64,000 nucleotides of DNA from Flavobacterium zepuense (GCF_007097145.1 NZ_VJVZ01000002.1:248001-312000); one strand, 5' to 3'; shown: positions 8,564-17,401, counted from the first letter of the stretch. The notes: generated from the sequence alone by a model not told the origin. Numbers and translations: made by a program.

Positions 8564-10096
8564 TTAGTAAGCAATAGAAAGGTCTTTAAAAATAGTTTCA
8601 GCCGGGATAGAGAAACCAAGTCCTTCTACGCCAACACCAAATACTTTTGCGTTAACCACGCCTATAAACTCACCATTTTTATTTACAAGTGCACCACCGC
8701 TGTTACCACCGTTTACGCTGGCATCAGTTTGGATAAGGTTGTTTTTTTCGTAAGTCCTGAAACCGGAGATAATACCTTTACTTAACGACTGGCCTAACTC
8801 GATAGATTTAGGAGTACCAATTGCAAAAATATCATCGCCTACTTTATAGTTTTTAGATGAAGGCAAGGTAAATGCCTTGCTAAAGTTACCTTCTACTTTT
8901 ACAAGTGCAAGATCGCTGTACTCGTTCCTGCGAACAACTTTACCATCATACTCTTTACCGTCTTTAGTGATAACGGTAATTTTCTCAACACCAGATACTA
9001 CGTGAAAGTTAGTTACAATGTAACCATCATTAGTTACAAAACATCCGCTGCCGTGGCCGTCTTTAGATTTTATAGTAACTGTAGCCTCCATAGCATCCTC
9101 AAGGTTGCTAACTACAGCAGGGCGGCTTAGCTTAATAGTTTCAAGTTTAATTTCCTTAGTATCTTCTTTAGGTAAAAGTTTTTGTACTTCGGCCGCATCA
9201 AGAAATTTAAAGAATGATGCAGTAATAGCATCTTCAAGGCTGTTTTTAAAAGCACTTTCACGGTCATAATCTAATGAGAACTCACCAGATTCTGCTTTAA
9301 TAGTCTTTTTGTATTTAGACTGGTTGTAAAGGTCAAAAATTTCCCACTCAATATCAGCTTTAGTGATAAGGAAGTTCATGTAATTTTTAGCAGCAATAGC
9401 ATAAACATTACCAAATTCCACTTTAGTTATCTTAGCACTAATATAAAGGGAGTTAGTATTGCTCTTAAATATAGTATTTGTAGTATCAACGTAGTTGTGG
9501 TCTTTAAGAACCTGGTTAACCGCATCTGTAAAGATAGAGTTGTCAAATTTTAGGTCTTCAGTACCTTTACCTTTATCTTTAGCCTTGTTTATTTTATTCT
9601 TTTTAAGCTGCCTGTGCTTAATTTGGGTAAATTTAATGTCCTCTTTCTTAATATCAAAAGCGGTATTTTTAAGATATACATACCTCTTATCATCGGTCCT
9701 GTTCTTAATTTCAAGCATGTCTTTGCTTGTGCTTAATTCTTTTGGATAGTTAAATGCTTTAGGGGCATAATCCATAAGTGGAGGGTAAAAAAGAACACCA
9801 AAAGGAACCCATGACATAATGTATAATGGCGATTTCCTGTCCTGGTAATGAATTTTGTAAACTGGCTTGTAGCCATCGCGCTCAACACGAACCTGCTTTA
9901 CGTTAGCATCACGCTTCATTTTTGCAGTAACACTTTTACCGGTGCCCTGTAATTCGTCGTTTACATAAACTTTAGAATCAGATGAACTGGTATGTACGGT
10001 TACCTTTTGGTACTTACCATTTAAAATGGATGCACAGCTTGTAAAAAGCGAGGCTACCATTAACAGCAATAGTAATTTTGGAGTAATTTTCTTCAT
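8564..10096 (-). CDS. Lipoprotein with PEGA-like domain fused to a trypsin-like (DegP-type) serine protease
   Basis: A 510-residue envelope protease. The N-terminus is a lipoprotein signal (LLLLMVASLFTSC, lipidated Cys at residue ~21), followed by a small PEGA-like beta domain (SKVYVNDELQGTG, VRVERDGYKPVY), then a ~200-residue region with no domain I recognise. The C-terminal chymotrypsin fold (residues ~335-510) has His in NFHVVSG, Asp in YSDLALVKV and Ser in NGGNSGGALV. There is no PDZ domain, unlike DegP/DegS. It is flanked by terminators and transcribed alone. The first residues after the Cys (ASILN) resemble the lipoprotein at 46491 (ATIFN). Protease activity is well supported; the role is unknown. 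Confidence 0.85.
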   Translation of the reverse strand: MKKITPKLLLLLMVASLFTSCASILNGKYQKVTVHTSSSDSKVYVNDELQGTGKSVTAKMKRDANVKQVRVERDGYKPVYKIHYQDRKSPLYIMSWVPFGVLFYPPLMDYAPKAFNYPKELSTSKDMLEIKNRTDDKRYVYLKNTAFDIKKEDIKFTQIKHRQLKKNKINKAKDKGKGTEDLKFDNSIFTDAVNQVLKDHNYVDTTNTIFKSNTNSLYISAKITKVEFGNVYAIAAKNYMNFLITKADIEWEIFDLYNQSKYKKTIKAESGEFSLDYDRESAFKNSLEDAITASFFKFLDAAEVQKLLPKEDTKEIKLETIKLSRPAVVSNLEDAMEATVTIKSKDGHGSGCFVTNDGYIVTNFHVVSGVEKITVITKDGKEYDGKVVRRNEYSDLALVKVEGNFSKAFTLPSSKNYKVGDDIFAIGTPKSIELGQSLSKGIISGFRTYEKNNLIQTDASVNGGNSGGALVNKNGEFIGVVNAKVFGVGVEGLGFSIPAETIFKDLSIAY

Positions 10097-10198
10097 AAAA
10101 TGGTTAAAGATTTGTTAATGCTGTAAAGGTAAAAATTAACTCGATTTAACAAAATATTTTTACCGTTTTGAGCTAACAAAAATGCCTGAAATTTATAG

Positions 10199-10206
10199 TA
10201 TCTTTG
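10199..10206 (+). promoter_or_regulatory. -7 element TATCTTTG abutting the polyprenyl synthase gene
   Basis: TATCTTTG ends six bases before the ATG at 10213, again implying a very short or absent leader. No TTTG at the usual spacing is seen. Confidence 0.45.
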
Positions 10207-10212
10207 AGGCGA

Positions 10213-11190
10213 ATGAAAATAGTTGAGCAAATAAAACAGCCCATAGCGCAGGAGATGGAACTTTTTGAAGGAAAGTTCTTAGAATCTATGTCCAGTAAAG
10301 TGGCGTTGCTTAACCGTATTACCTATTATATTGTAAACCGTAAGGGTAAGCAAATGCGCCCCATGTTTGTGTTTTTAACAGCAAAGATGGTTAGTGGCGG
10401 TGTTATTAACGACCGTACCTACCGTGGCGCATCGGTAATAGAATTAATTCATACTGCTACCCTGGTACACGATGATGTAGTAGACGACAGTAACCAGCGC
10501 CGTGGCTTTTTCTCGATCAATGCTTTATGGAAAAATAAAATTGCCGTTTTAGTGGGTGACTACCTTTTATCTAAAGGATTGTTGCTTTCTATAGATAATG
10601 GTGATTTTGATTTGCTTCGCATTATTTCAGTAGCTGTGCGCGAAATGAGTGAAGGCGAACTGCTTCAGATAGAAAAAGCACGCCGGCTTGATATTACCGA
10701 AGATATATATTACGAGATCATCCGACAAAAAACTGCCACACTTATTGCAGCCTGCTGTTCCCTCGGAGCATGTTCAGTTAATCCGGAAGGTGATGATACT
10801 GAGAAGATGCGCAAATTTGGCGAACTTATAGGTATGGCGTTCCAGATTAAAGACGACCTTTTTGATTATACCGAAGACTCTATTGGTAAACCTACAGGTA
10901 TAGACATTAAGGAACAGAAGATGACGCTACCACTTATTTACGCCCTTAACAATTGCAATAAGGATGAAAAAAAGTGGGTTATCAATTCAGTTAAAAACCA
11001 TAACAAAGATAAAAAGCGTGTTAAAGAAGTTATAGCCTTTGTAAAGCAAAAAGGCGGCCTTACTTATGCCGAAGCTAAGATGGCACAATTTCGTGAAGAG
11101 GCGCTTTTGATACTTTCCGGCTATCCGGCATCGCCTTATAAAGATGCGCTTGTTTTAATGGTAAACTACGTTATTGAGCGAAAAATATAA
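10213..11190 (+). CDS. Trans-isoprenyl (polyprenyl) diphosphate synthase
   Basis: Cytosolic enzyme that condenses isopentenyl diphosphate units into a long prenyl chain, probably the octaprenyl/heptaprenyl side chain of menaquinone. The first Asp-rich motif is in LVHDDVVDDSNQRRG, and the second is FQIKDDLFDY with GKPTGIDIKEQKMTLPLIYAL downstream. Small residues before the first motif suggest a long-chain product, but length was not determined. 325 residues is typical. The start ATG at 10213 is chosen over the TTG at 10204, which lies inside the -7 element. Confidence 0.92.
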   Translation: MKIVEQIKQPIAQEMELFEGKFLESMSSKVALLNRITYYIVNRKGKQMRPMFVFLTAKMVSGGVINDRTYRGASVIELIHTATLVHDDVVDDSNQRRGFFSINALWKNKIAVLVGDYLLSKGLLLSIDNGDFDLLRIISVAVREMSEGELLQIEKARRLDITEDIYYEIIRQKTATLIAACCSLGACSVNPEGDDTEKMRKFGELIGMAFQIKDDLFDYTEDSIGKPTGIDIKEQKMTLPLIYALNNCNKDEKKWVINSVKNHNKDKKRVKEVIAFVKQKGGLTYAEAKMAQFREEALLILSGYPASPYKDALVLMVNYVIERKI

Positions 11191-11420
11191 TTTTTCATTC
11201 TGCTTTAAAAAATATGCTCCCTATACAAAAGTGGTTTTTATTCAAAATCAACCTTTACATTACCACAACACAATCGTAATAGCCAGACATTTTTTATGTT
11301 CAAGGCTTATTCGTTATCCCTTACAGTTGTTGATTTTTTGTAAAAATCAGCCGTGTAAATTATAATAATTTAATTTTTAAGCAAAATAATTATTGATTAT
11401 CTAATTTTAGTGTTTTGAAA

Positions 11421-11450
11421 GTGATATTTTTAAATACAACAAAATATCAC
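11421..11450 (+). promoter_or_regulatory. Perfect 10-bp inverted repeat directly upstream of the start codon at 11455
   Basis: GTGATATTTT at 11421-11430 and AAAATATCAC at 11441-11450 are perfect inverted arms around a 10-base spacer, ending 4 bases before the ATG. It could be an operator or an RNA hairpin that hides the ribosome site. It is too AT-rich and wrongly placed to be a terminator. Confidence 0.5.
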
Positions 11451-11454
11451 GAAA

Positions 11455-12789
11455 ATGAAAAAAATCTACTTTACTTTTTTACCACCGCTCGCAGCTATTG
11501 CCACATGCAATGCACAACAGGATATGAATTTTGAACCTGCGGGAGTTGGTTCTGCCTACACTTGGAATGTATTTGAGAACGATACTAACCCTGCGTTAGA
11601 GTTTGTAGCCAACCCAAGTGCAACAGGTGCCAATACATCTGCCACGGTTGCCAAATACACTACATTAATTACGGGCAATCCGTGGGCAGGTACCGAGACC
11701 AACCATGATAATGGTATGGCCGATTTTGTTTTGGATGCTGAACATAGCACCATTAAAATAATGGTATACAAATCGGTAATTAGCGATGTGGGTATAAAGC
11801 TTGTTACACCAAGCGGTGCTGCATTGCCCGAAATAAAAATTTCCAATACACTGATTAACCAGTGGGAAGAACTTACGTTTGATTTCTCGAGCCAAATAGG
11901 CTGGTTTGCCGAGCCTTTTGACCAAATAGTGGTCTTCCCCGATTTTTCACCAAACCCAAGAACGTATGGTACAATAACGTATTTTGATAACATAGTATTT
12001 GGAGAATCGGACGAGCCTGCAAACCTTATGGAGCCAATGACTGCTGCACCAGATCCTACAATGCCACAGGATCAGGTTATATCTATGTTTAGCGGTGTGT
12101 ACACCAATGTGCCTGTAGACACTTGGTTAACAGGTTGGAGCAGTGCCGGTATGAGCGAGGTGGAGATACAGGGCAACCCAACAAAAAAATATGTAAACCT
12201 TAGCTATGCAGGTGTAGAAACCGTTGCAACACAAATTGATGCTACAGAGATGGATCATTTTAATCTGCACGTTTGGTCGGCAGATTTTACACAGTTCAGG
12301 ATCAAGTTGGTTGATTTTGGAGCTAATGGGGTTTATGACGGCCCGGGAGTTGCCGATGATAAAGAGCACGAATTAACTTTTGAAGCCCCTGCACAAAACC
12401 AATGGATTACCTATAGCATTCCGTTAACTGATTTTACTAACCTTGCAACAAGGGCTAATATGTCTCAGTTTATATTTTCCAGTAATGGCACATCTACTGT
12501 GTATATAGATAATGTATACTTTAGTAAAATGGCAACATCGGGTGTAAATGATATTGCCGCATCTAAAGCAGTGGTGTATCCTAATCCTGCAAATACTATG
12601 CTTACAGTTACTGCGGGGCAGGACATTCAGCAGCTTGCTGTATACAATACGGTTGGGCAACAGGTGTTGCTAAGTGCTCCTAATAGTGCCACTACAAATC
12701 TAAATGTGTCGCAATTGCAAAATGGTGTGTATATGCTGCACATTACAGCAAACAGGCATACCACTACCCAAAAGTTTATTAAGCAGTAA
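11455..12789 (+). CDS. Secreted carbohydrate-binding-like protein with T9SS type A sorting domain
   Basis: A 444-residue secreted protein without a recognisable catalytic domain. A signal peptide (residues 1-21) is followed by two beta-sandwich modules (~22-180 and ~200-355). The first (NFEPAGVGSAYTWNVFEN, ending TYFDNIVFGE) and second (TWLTGWSS, ending VYIDNVYFSK) both finish with the aromatic-x-D-N-(I/V)-x-F strand typical of carbohydrate-binding modules found beside GH16 laminarinases in flavobacteria. The tail (VYPNPANT, NTVGQQV, NGVYMLHI, ending KFIKQ) is a type A T9SS domain. Likely a surface glycan-binding protein; the ligand is inferred only. A striking inverted repeat lies just upstream. 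Confidence 0.8.
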   Translation: MKKIYFTFLPPLAAIATCNAQQDMNFEPAGVGSAYTWNVFENDTNPALEFVANPSATGANTSATVAKYTTLITGNPWAGTETNHDNGMADFVLDAEHSTIKIMVYKSVISDVGIKLVTPSGAALPEIKISNTLINQWEELTFDFSSQIGWFAEPFDQIVVFPDFSPNPRTYGTITYFDNIVFGESDEPANLMEPMTAAPDPTMPQDQVISMFSGVYTNVPVDTWLTGWSSAGMSEVEIQGNPTKKYVNLSYAGVETVATQIDATEMDHFNLHVWSADFTQFRIKLVDFGANGVYDGPGVADDKEHELTFEAPAQNQWITYSIPLTDFTNLATRANMSQFIFSSNGTSTVYIDNVYFSKMATSGVNDIAASKAVVYPNPANTMLTVTAGQDIQQLAVYNTVGQQVLLSAPNSATTNLNVSQLQNGVYMLHITANRHTTTQKFIKQ

Positions 12790-12817
12790 TTTTATATAAC
12801 CTGATTTTTATTGAAAG

Positions 12818-12842
12818 GCTCCGCTATTGCGGAGCTTTTTTT
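12818..12842 (+). terminator. Rho-independent terminator after the CBM-like T9SS gene
   Basis: GCTCCGC at 12818-12824, loop TATT and GCGGAGC at 12829-12835 are followed by a T-run. Its position inside the longest upstream reading of the next ORF argues for the later start at 12905. Confidence 0.9.
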
Positions 12843-12904
12843 ATAGCCTTAAGTATACGTTTGAGGTTATAAAATTCGTTACCTTAGTAGTAATCACCTT
12901 TACT

Positions 12905-14110
12905 ATGGCCTTACGAATTGCTTTACATGTAATCTTCGGCTTGTATGCCGCTGTAGCCCTTGGGCAAGGCGGAGAAGATGTGCGCCTGTTTGAACCTCTA
13001 AAAGCAACAACCCCTAACGCGAAAGATTTCTATTACGAACTGCCTTTTGAGTATCCCGGCGCTATAATTATAAAGGCCGATATTGGTGGCGAAACCTACA
13101 ACTTTGGGCTTGATACCGGTGGATATACCATGATAACCGACGCTATTCAGCAAAAATGTAATTTCATCATCATAAAGAATGAACCGTTAGGGAGCACCAA
13201 TGGGCTAACAAAAAATACAGATATCGTGCGGGCCGATAGCCTTGCCATGGGCGGTTTAGTTTTTAAGGATGTAGAGGCATACACTGTAAATTTTAGCAAT
13301 TCCCCCACAGCGCAATGCCTTATGGACGGCGGGCTGATAGGCTCGGCTATTATAAAGAACTATGTGTGGCAAATTGATTATTCCACTAAAAAAGTTACCG
13401 TAACCGATAATATAAGTAAAATTAAAGGCCTTGATAAGGCTACTAAAGTGCGTGTACACTTAAATAATCACGGCCAGCCCTATTTTATGATGCAGGTAAA
13501 CGGCCATTACCAGTGGTTTATGTTTGATACCGGCTGTTCGTCCTTACTATACATGGATCCCAAAGATGCTGCTAAATACACCACAGACGCCACTGCCCAT
13601 GCCCAATTGCTGGATGGAATGGTAGAAACGCACCACGGCCGGGTAACTGATACCATAAATGTGTTTAAGGCCGATATAGATTTAGAAGGTATCCAATTTA
13701 AAGACAAACCTGTATTTTACAGGCAGGGTTCGGGGTTAACGTTACTGGGCAGCCCTATCATCAAAAATTATATTGTAACGCTAAACTTTAGCGATGATGA
13801 AATGTACTTTCAGCCCATAGAGCAATCGCCACCCGCCGATGGATGGGAGCGCTTTGGCTTTAACCTGGAATATACAGATGGGCAATACAAAGTAACAGGC
13901 CTTATTGCCGGCAGCCTTGCCGCAAAAACAGGATTAAAGTCGGGCGATGTTGTTTTAGCCATCAACAATAATAAAATTACCTGTATTGATTACTGCGATT
14001 GCCGCGAAACCTCCCAATCACTGCTGGAAAAAGAACAGGTTCTTACCCTTACAGTAAAGCAAAAGGGTCAGCCTAAAAAAATAGTTGTCAAAAAAGAGAA
14101 AATTTTTTAA
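12905..14110 (+). CDS. Retropepsin-like aspartyl protease with C-terminal PDZ domain
   Basis: A 401-residue exported protein. The signal peptide is MALRIALHVIFGLYAAVALG; the longer reading from 12827 is rejected because it crosses a terminator. There are two aspartyl-protease half-domains, each with a D-T-G motif: FGLDTGGYTMI (~residue 58) and FMFDTGCSSLL (~residue 182). A PDZ domain follows (~325-400: KVTGLIAGSLAAKTGLKSGDVVLAIN). Bacteroidota carry many such aspartyl protease-PDZ proteins, mostly uncharacterised and presumably periplasmic. Two DTG motifs in one chain could make a pseudo-dimeric active site. Substrate unknown. Confidence 0.8.
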   Translation: MALRIALHVIFGLYAAVALGQGGEDVRLFEPLKATTPNAKDFYYELPFEYPGAIIIKADIGGETYNFGLDTGGYTMITDAIQQKCNFIIIKNEPLGSTNGLTKNTDIVRADSLAMGGLVFKDVEAYTVNFSNSPTAQCLMDGGLIGSAIIKNYVWQIDYSTKKVTVTDNISKIKGLDKATKVRVHLNNHGQPYFMMQVNGHYQWFMFDTGCSSLLYMDPKDAAKYTTDATAHAQLLDGMVETHHGRVTDTINVFKADIDLEGIQFKDKPVFYRQGSGLTLLGSPIIKNYIVTLNFSDDEMYFQPIEQSPPADGWERFGFNLEYTDGQYKVTGLIAGSLAAKTGLKSGDVVLAINNNKITCIDYCDCRETSQSLLEKEQVLTLTVKQKGQPKKIVVKKEKIF

Positions 14111-14264
14111 TTTTTAATTTACTGTCTTTCAAATTGTTAAATTAAATAATTGAAAAATTATTACATTGCATGCAACCCTTTTGCAACGCAAATCGTCTAT
14201 GATAATAGAAGTCGGTTAGTAATTTAAAAATAACCAACTTTGCAACCAACCAACAACACGAGTT

Positions 14265-14825
14265 TTGAAAGTAATTGCCTTACATCAGGAAGAGAAAGAC
14301 CTTATAAAGCAGGCTGCCGAAAACAACCGGCATGCCCAGCAAAAGGTATACTCTAAGTATGCACCTAAAATGCTTAGCGTTTGCAGGCAGTATATTAAAG
14401 ACCTGCACCAGGCCGAAGACATTATGATAACTGCCTTTATGAAGGTTTTTACCAACCTTAAGAATTTTGAGCACAAGGGTAGTTTTGAAGGATGGATTCG
14501 CAGGATAATGGTTAACGAATGTATATCATATATAAGGGTGCAAAAAAAGGTTAACTTTTTAGAAGATGAGTTTTATGTAGAAGATACATTTAATAATATA
14601 GAAAGCCATTTTAGTGTAGAAGATATACAGGCGCTTATAGACAGCCTGCCGGATGGCTACAAAATGGTGTTTAACCTTTATGCGATTGAAGGTTTTAAAC
14701 ATGCAGAAATTGCAAAGATGCTGGGGATTAATGAAGGCACAAGCAAATCGCAGCTCTCTCATGCACGCAAAATGCTACAGGAGCAAATAAACAAACAAAA
14801 GAATTATGAAAATGGAACCGAATAA
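14265..14825 (+). CDS. ECF-type RNA polymerase sigma factor (TTG start)
   Basis: A 186-residue sigma-70 family factor of the extracytoplasmic-function class. The region 2 core is KYAPKMLSVCRQYIKDLHQAEDIMITAFMKVFTNL with GSFEGWIRRIMVNECISYIR, and the region 4 helix-turn-helix is FKHAEIAKMLGINEGTSKSQLSHARKML. Translation appears to start at TTG (14265), because the first in-frame ATG is 35 codons in and would remove part of region 2. It overlaps the next gene by 20 bases, so a sigma/anti-sigma operon is likely, followed by an outer-membrane protein gene. Confidence 0.9.
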   Translation: MKVIALHQEEKDLIKQAAENNRHAQQKVYSKYAPKMLSVCRQYIKDLHQAEDIMITAFMKVFTNLKNFEHKGSFEGWIRRIMVNECISYIRVQKKVNFLEDEFYVEDTFNNIESHFSVEDIQALIDSLPDGYKMVFNLYAIEGFKHAEIAKMLGINEGTSKSQLSHARKMLQEQINKQKNYENGTE

Positions 14826-15549
14826 TATAGAACAGGATTTTAAGCAAAAGCTGGAACAGCGCACCATACAGCCTACAGAAATGGCATGGGACAGGCTGGA
14901 TGCCATGCTTAGTGTTACCGAAGAAAAAAAATCTAAAAAGCCTAACCGCAACTGGATGTATATGGCAGCCTGTTTTTTAGCACTACTGCTTGTTGGGGTT
15001 CTTTTCTTAAACCAGGAAAAACAAAATACTATAAACGGCACAAACACAAACGGCAATAGCGTAGTAACCACACAGCAGTCTGTTACGCCGTCTAAAATAG
15101 AGAATGATGCTACAGTTGCTCCTCAGCCTGTAACTGTAACACAAGAGGCCGTTGCAACAACAAATACTGCAAAGCCTTTAAAGAAAAGAAGTCAGCAAAT
15201 AAGTAAAATGTCAAATACCGCAACTACAGAAACTCGGGTTTATACAAATAACGAGCAGGTTGCTGTAAATAACGAAAATACAGTTGCACCTGTTATAGCA
15301 AAACCCGGAAAAATAAAAGTAGATGCTAATGAGCTCCTGGCATCTGTAGATAGAAATTCGGTAAGCGGCCCTAAGCAGCATATTAATAGCACTAAAATAA
15401 AGCAGGATGGAGTTAAGGTAAATCCTAACTCACTCCTAACTTCGGTGGAGGGAGAGCTTAATCAAAGCTTTAGGGACAAGGTGTTAGAAACTGTATCTAA
15501 AAACTACAATACCGTAAAAAGTTCCCTGGCTACCAGGAACCATCAGTAA
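14806..15549 (+). CDS. Single-pass membrane protein, putative anti-sigma factor
   Basis: A 247-residue protein with a cytoplasmic N-terminal ~45 residues (FKQKLEQRTIQPTEMAWDRL), one membrane helix (~50-66, YMAACFLALLLVGVLFL) and a long Thr/Asn/Val-rich periplasmic part with two related segments, VDANELLASVD and VNPNSLLTSVE. The N-in topology and 20-base overlap with the ECF sigma gene fit an anti-sigma factor, though no zinc HxxxCxxC anti-sigma motif is present. A second ATG at 14812 is an equally possible start. Function is inferred from context. Confidence 0.7.
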   Translation: MKMEPNNIEQDFKQKLEQRTIQPTEMAWDRLDAMLSVTEEKKSKKPNRNWMYMAACFLALLLVGVLFLNQEKQNTINGTNTNGNSVVTTQQSVTPSKIENDATVAPQPVTVTQEAVATTNTAKPLKKRSQQISKMSNTATTETRVYTNNEQVAVNNENTVAPVIAKPGKIKVDANELLASVDRNSVSGPKQHINSTKIKQDGVKVNPNSLLTSVEGELNQSFRDKVLETVSKNYNTVKSSLATRNHQ

Positions 15550-15586
15550 ATCATCATCAATTACAAATAGTTAAACATCAAACAAC

Positions 15587-16618
15587 ATGAAAACACTTAC
15601 TTTTTATGTAGTGGCACTGCTATGCCTTGCTGCTACCAAACTTAACGCTCAGGTATCTTTTGAAGAAAAAGCAGAAATGATTGCTAAGAACATCTCTAAG
15701 ATTACCAAACAGGAAAAAGATTCGCTTAAAATTGAAGTGGAAGCCGTAAACGACAGGCTGGACAGCAAAGAGATAAGCAAAGCGGAAGCTGAAACCCAAA
15801 AGCAACAATTTGCCGAAAAGCGTGCTAAGAATATTGAAGACCGCGTTGCTGTAGAGCAGGAAAAACTATCCGACCTTGTTAAGGATAAGGTAGATGGTAA
15901 GTTTGATACCGTAAAAACCAAAAAGTTTACATGGTACTGGCACTCAAAAGACAGTACCGACAGGAAAGAGATAGAGTTTAAAAGGACAACATCACAATTT
16001 GTGTTTGCCTTAGGTGCTAACCGCCTGGTAACCGATGGCGGTGGCATAGATGACGAGAACTTTAAAGGCCGCTCTGATTTTTATGAATGGGGTGTAAGCT
16101 GGAACACCAGGATGTTTAAAAACAACAACCTGCTGCATATTAAATATGGGCTATCATTACAATACAACAACCTGCGCCCGGATAATGATAAGGTGTTTGC
16201 AGTAAATGGTAACCAAACGGTTCTTGTAGATGCCGGCCGTGATATAGATGTTGCCAGATTACGATATGTAAACCTTGTGGTGCCTGCATTCCTTGAGTTT
16301 GACTTTACTAAAAAATACAGCAATGGCGATAAAACCTACTTTCCAACACATAAAAGCCTGCGCATAGGCCTTGGAGGATATGCCGGACTTAATGTAAAAG
16401 AAAAACAAATTATTAAATACGAAGACGACAACGACAATAGAGTTAAAGACAGGACAAAAGGCGATTTTAATGTAAACGACTTTGTGTATGGTGTTGCAGG
16501 GTATATAGGTATAGGCGAGGTTAGCCTTTATGCTAAGTACGATTTGCAAACTGTTTTCTCAAATAACGAAATAGATCAAAATAATTTGTCTCTTGGCATA
16601 CGTTTTGATTTCAATTAA
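15587..16618 (+). CDS. Probable outer-membrane beta-barrel protein with N-terminal coiled coil
   Basis: A 343-residue exported protein. A signal peptide (residues 1-21, ending KLNAQ) is followed by a charged helical segment (~25-105, rich in K/E/A, likely coiled coil). A beta-barrel-like part (~125-343) follows, with alternating strands such as FVFALGANRLV, LLHIKYGLSLQYNNL, SLRIGLGGYAGLNV, VYGVAGYIGIGEVSLYAKYDL and a final LSLGIRFDFN ending in Phe-Asn like many barrel C-termini. It is the third gene of the sigma/anti-sigma operon (37-base gap), so it may be a stress-linked envelope protein. No enzyme motif seen. Confidence 0.7.
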   Translation: MKTLTFYVVALLCLAATKLNAQVSFEEKAEMIAKNISKITKQEKDSLKIEVEAVNDRLDSKEISKAEAETQKQQFAEKRAKNIEDRVAVEQEKLSDLVKDKVDGKFDTVKTKKFTWYWHSKDSTDRKEIEFKRTTSQFVFALGANRLVTDGGGIDDENFKGRSDFYEWGVSWNTRMFKNNNLLHIKYGLSLQYNNLRPDNDKVFAVNGNQTVLVDAGRDIDVARLRYVNLVVPAFLEFDFTKKYSNGDKTYFPTHKSLRIGLGGYAGLNVKEKQIIKYEDDNDNRVKDRTKGDFNVNDFVYGVAGYIGIGEVSLYAKYDLQTVFSNNEIDQNNLSLGIRFDFN

Positions 16619-16643
16619 GCATAAGGGTTAGTTTTGTACTTTG

Positions 16644-16683
16644 AAGAAAGGTGTTCCGTGGGTTATGGAACTCCTTTCTTTGT
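16644..16683 (+). terminator. Terminator after the sigma/anti-sigma/barrel operon
   Basis: AAGAAAGGTGTTCC and GGAACTCCTTTCTT form a 14-bp stem with one mismatch, followed by TGTTTTT. It falls inside the longest reading of the next ORF, so that ORF must start later. Confidence 0.8.
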
Positions 16684-16741
16684 TTTTAAGATATTAAGCG
16701 TTCATTTAAAATGTATATTTAACGCTGAAATTCAACACCCT

Positions 16742-17401
16742 ATGGATGAGATAAAATTAACCGGCGGAGCAAGGATAGGCCGCTCTAATGCCACCTGGCC
16801 GTTTGCCACCCTTACAGTAACTAAAGATAAACTTGAGCTTAATGCTACTATACTCGGTAAGTTTGTTTTCCTTTCAGGCGATATAGTTTCCTTTGATACC
16901 CTTAACAGCATTGGTAAGTATAATGGGGTAAGGATATATCATATAGTACCGGGCTATAATGAAAAGGTGGTATTCTGGACACCTAAGCCGGCACAGCTTA
17001 TACAGCAGATACATGCTACCGGGTTTATAAGCAATACCGGTATTCCTTCAGCTAACAGTCCCGAAAGAAAGCTCCAAGCCGCCGGTGGCTTCCCATTAAG
17101 AAAATCAGCCGCAATAATTGCTGTAGTAGTATGGAATGTATTGTTTATATCGGGTATAGCTAGTATAATTTTAACCAATGGCAATATGAAATTGTTTCAG
17201 CTTGCGGCATCGGCTGCTTTGGCGTTGCTTATTATGTTTTCGTTATTAACAATGTTTTCAAAATCCTTTGCTGCAAAAGTGCTTAAAGAAGGCAGGGAGG
17301 TATCAGATATTAAAAAGTTTTTAATCTTCTTAATCATCATCGCTGCATTTATGCTGGTTAATTTTACATTTTTGGCTGCCGCGTTTAGCGAACCTTATTA
17401 A
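16742..17401 (+). CDS. Hypothetical protein with C-terminal membrane helices
   Basis: A 219-residue protein starting at MDEIKLTGGARIG; the earlier in-frame start at 16634 crosses a terminator. The first ~120 residues look soluble and beta-rich (TLTVTKDKLELNATILGKFVF). Three membrane helices follow (~125-147, 155-178 and 195-219). I do not recognise a named family. It lies alone between the sigma operon and the CDF transporter gene. A membrane-anchored sensing or scaffold role is only a guess. Confidence 0.6.
   Translation: MDEIKLTGGARIGRSNATWPFATLTVTKDKLELNATILGKFVFLSGDIVSFDTLNSIGKYNGVRIYHIVPGYNEKVVFWTPKPAQLIQQIHATGFISNTGIPSANSPERKLQAAGGFPLRKSAAIIAVVVWNVLFISGIASIILTNGNMKLFQLAASAALALLIMFSLLTMFSKSFAAKVLKEGREVSDIKKFLIFLIIIAAFMLVNFTFLAAAFSEPY

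Noticed and set aside
8474..8785. 103-codon plus-strand ORF
   Set aside because: It runs antisense through the end of the lipoprotein-protease gene and has no recognisable protein features.
11174..11365. 63-codon ORF after the polyprenyl synthase gene
   Set aside because: Overlaps the end of the real gene, no family resemblance, unusual residue content (Cys/His/Phe-rich), no promoter or ribosome site.
12827..12904. Upstream start of the aspartyl protease
   Set aside because: It would begin within a terminator stem; the start at 12905 gives a clean signal peptide.
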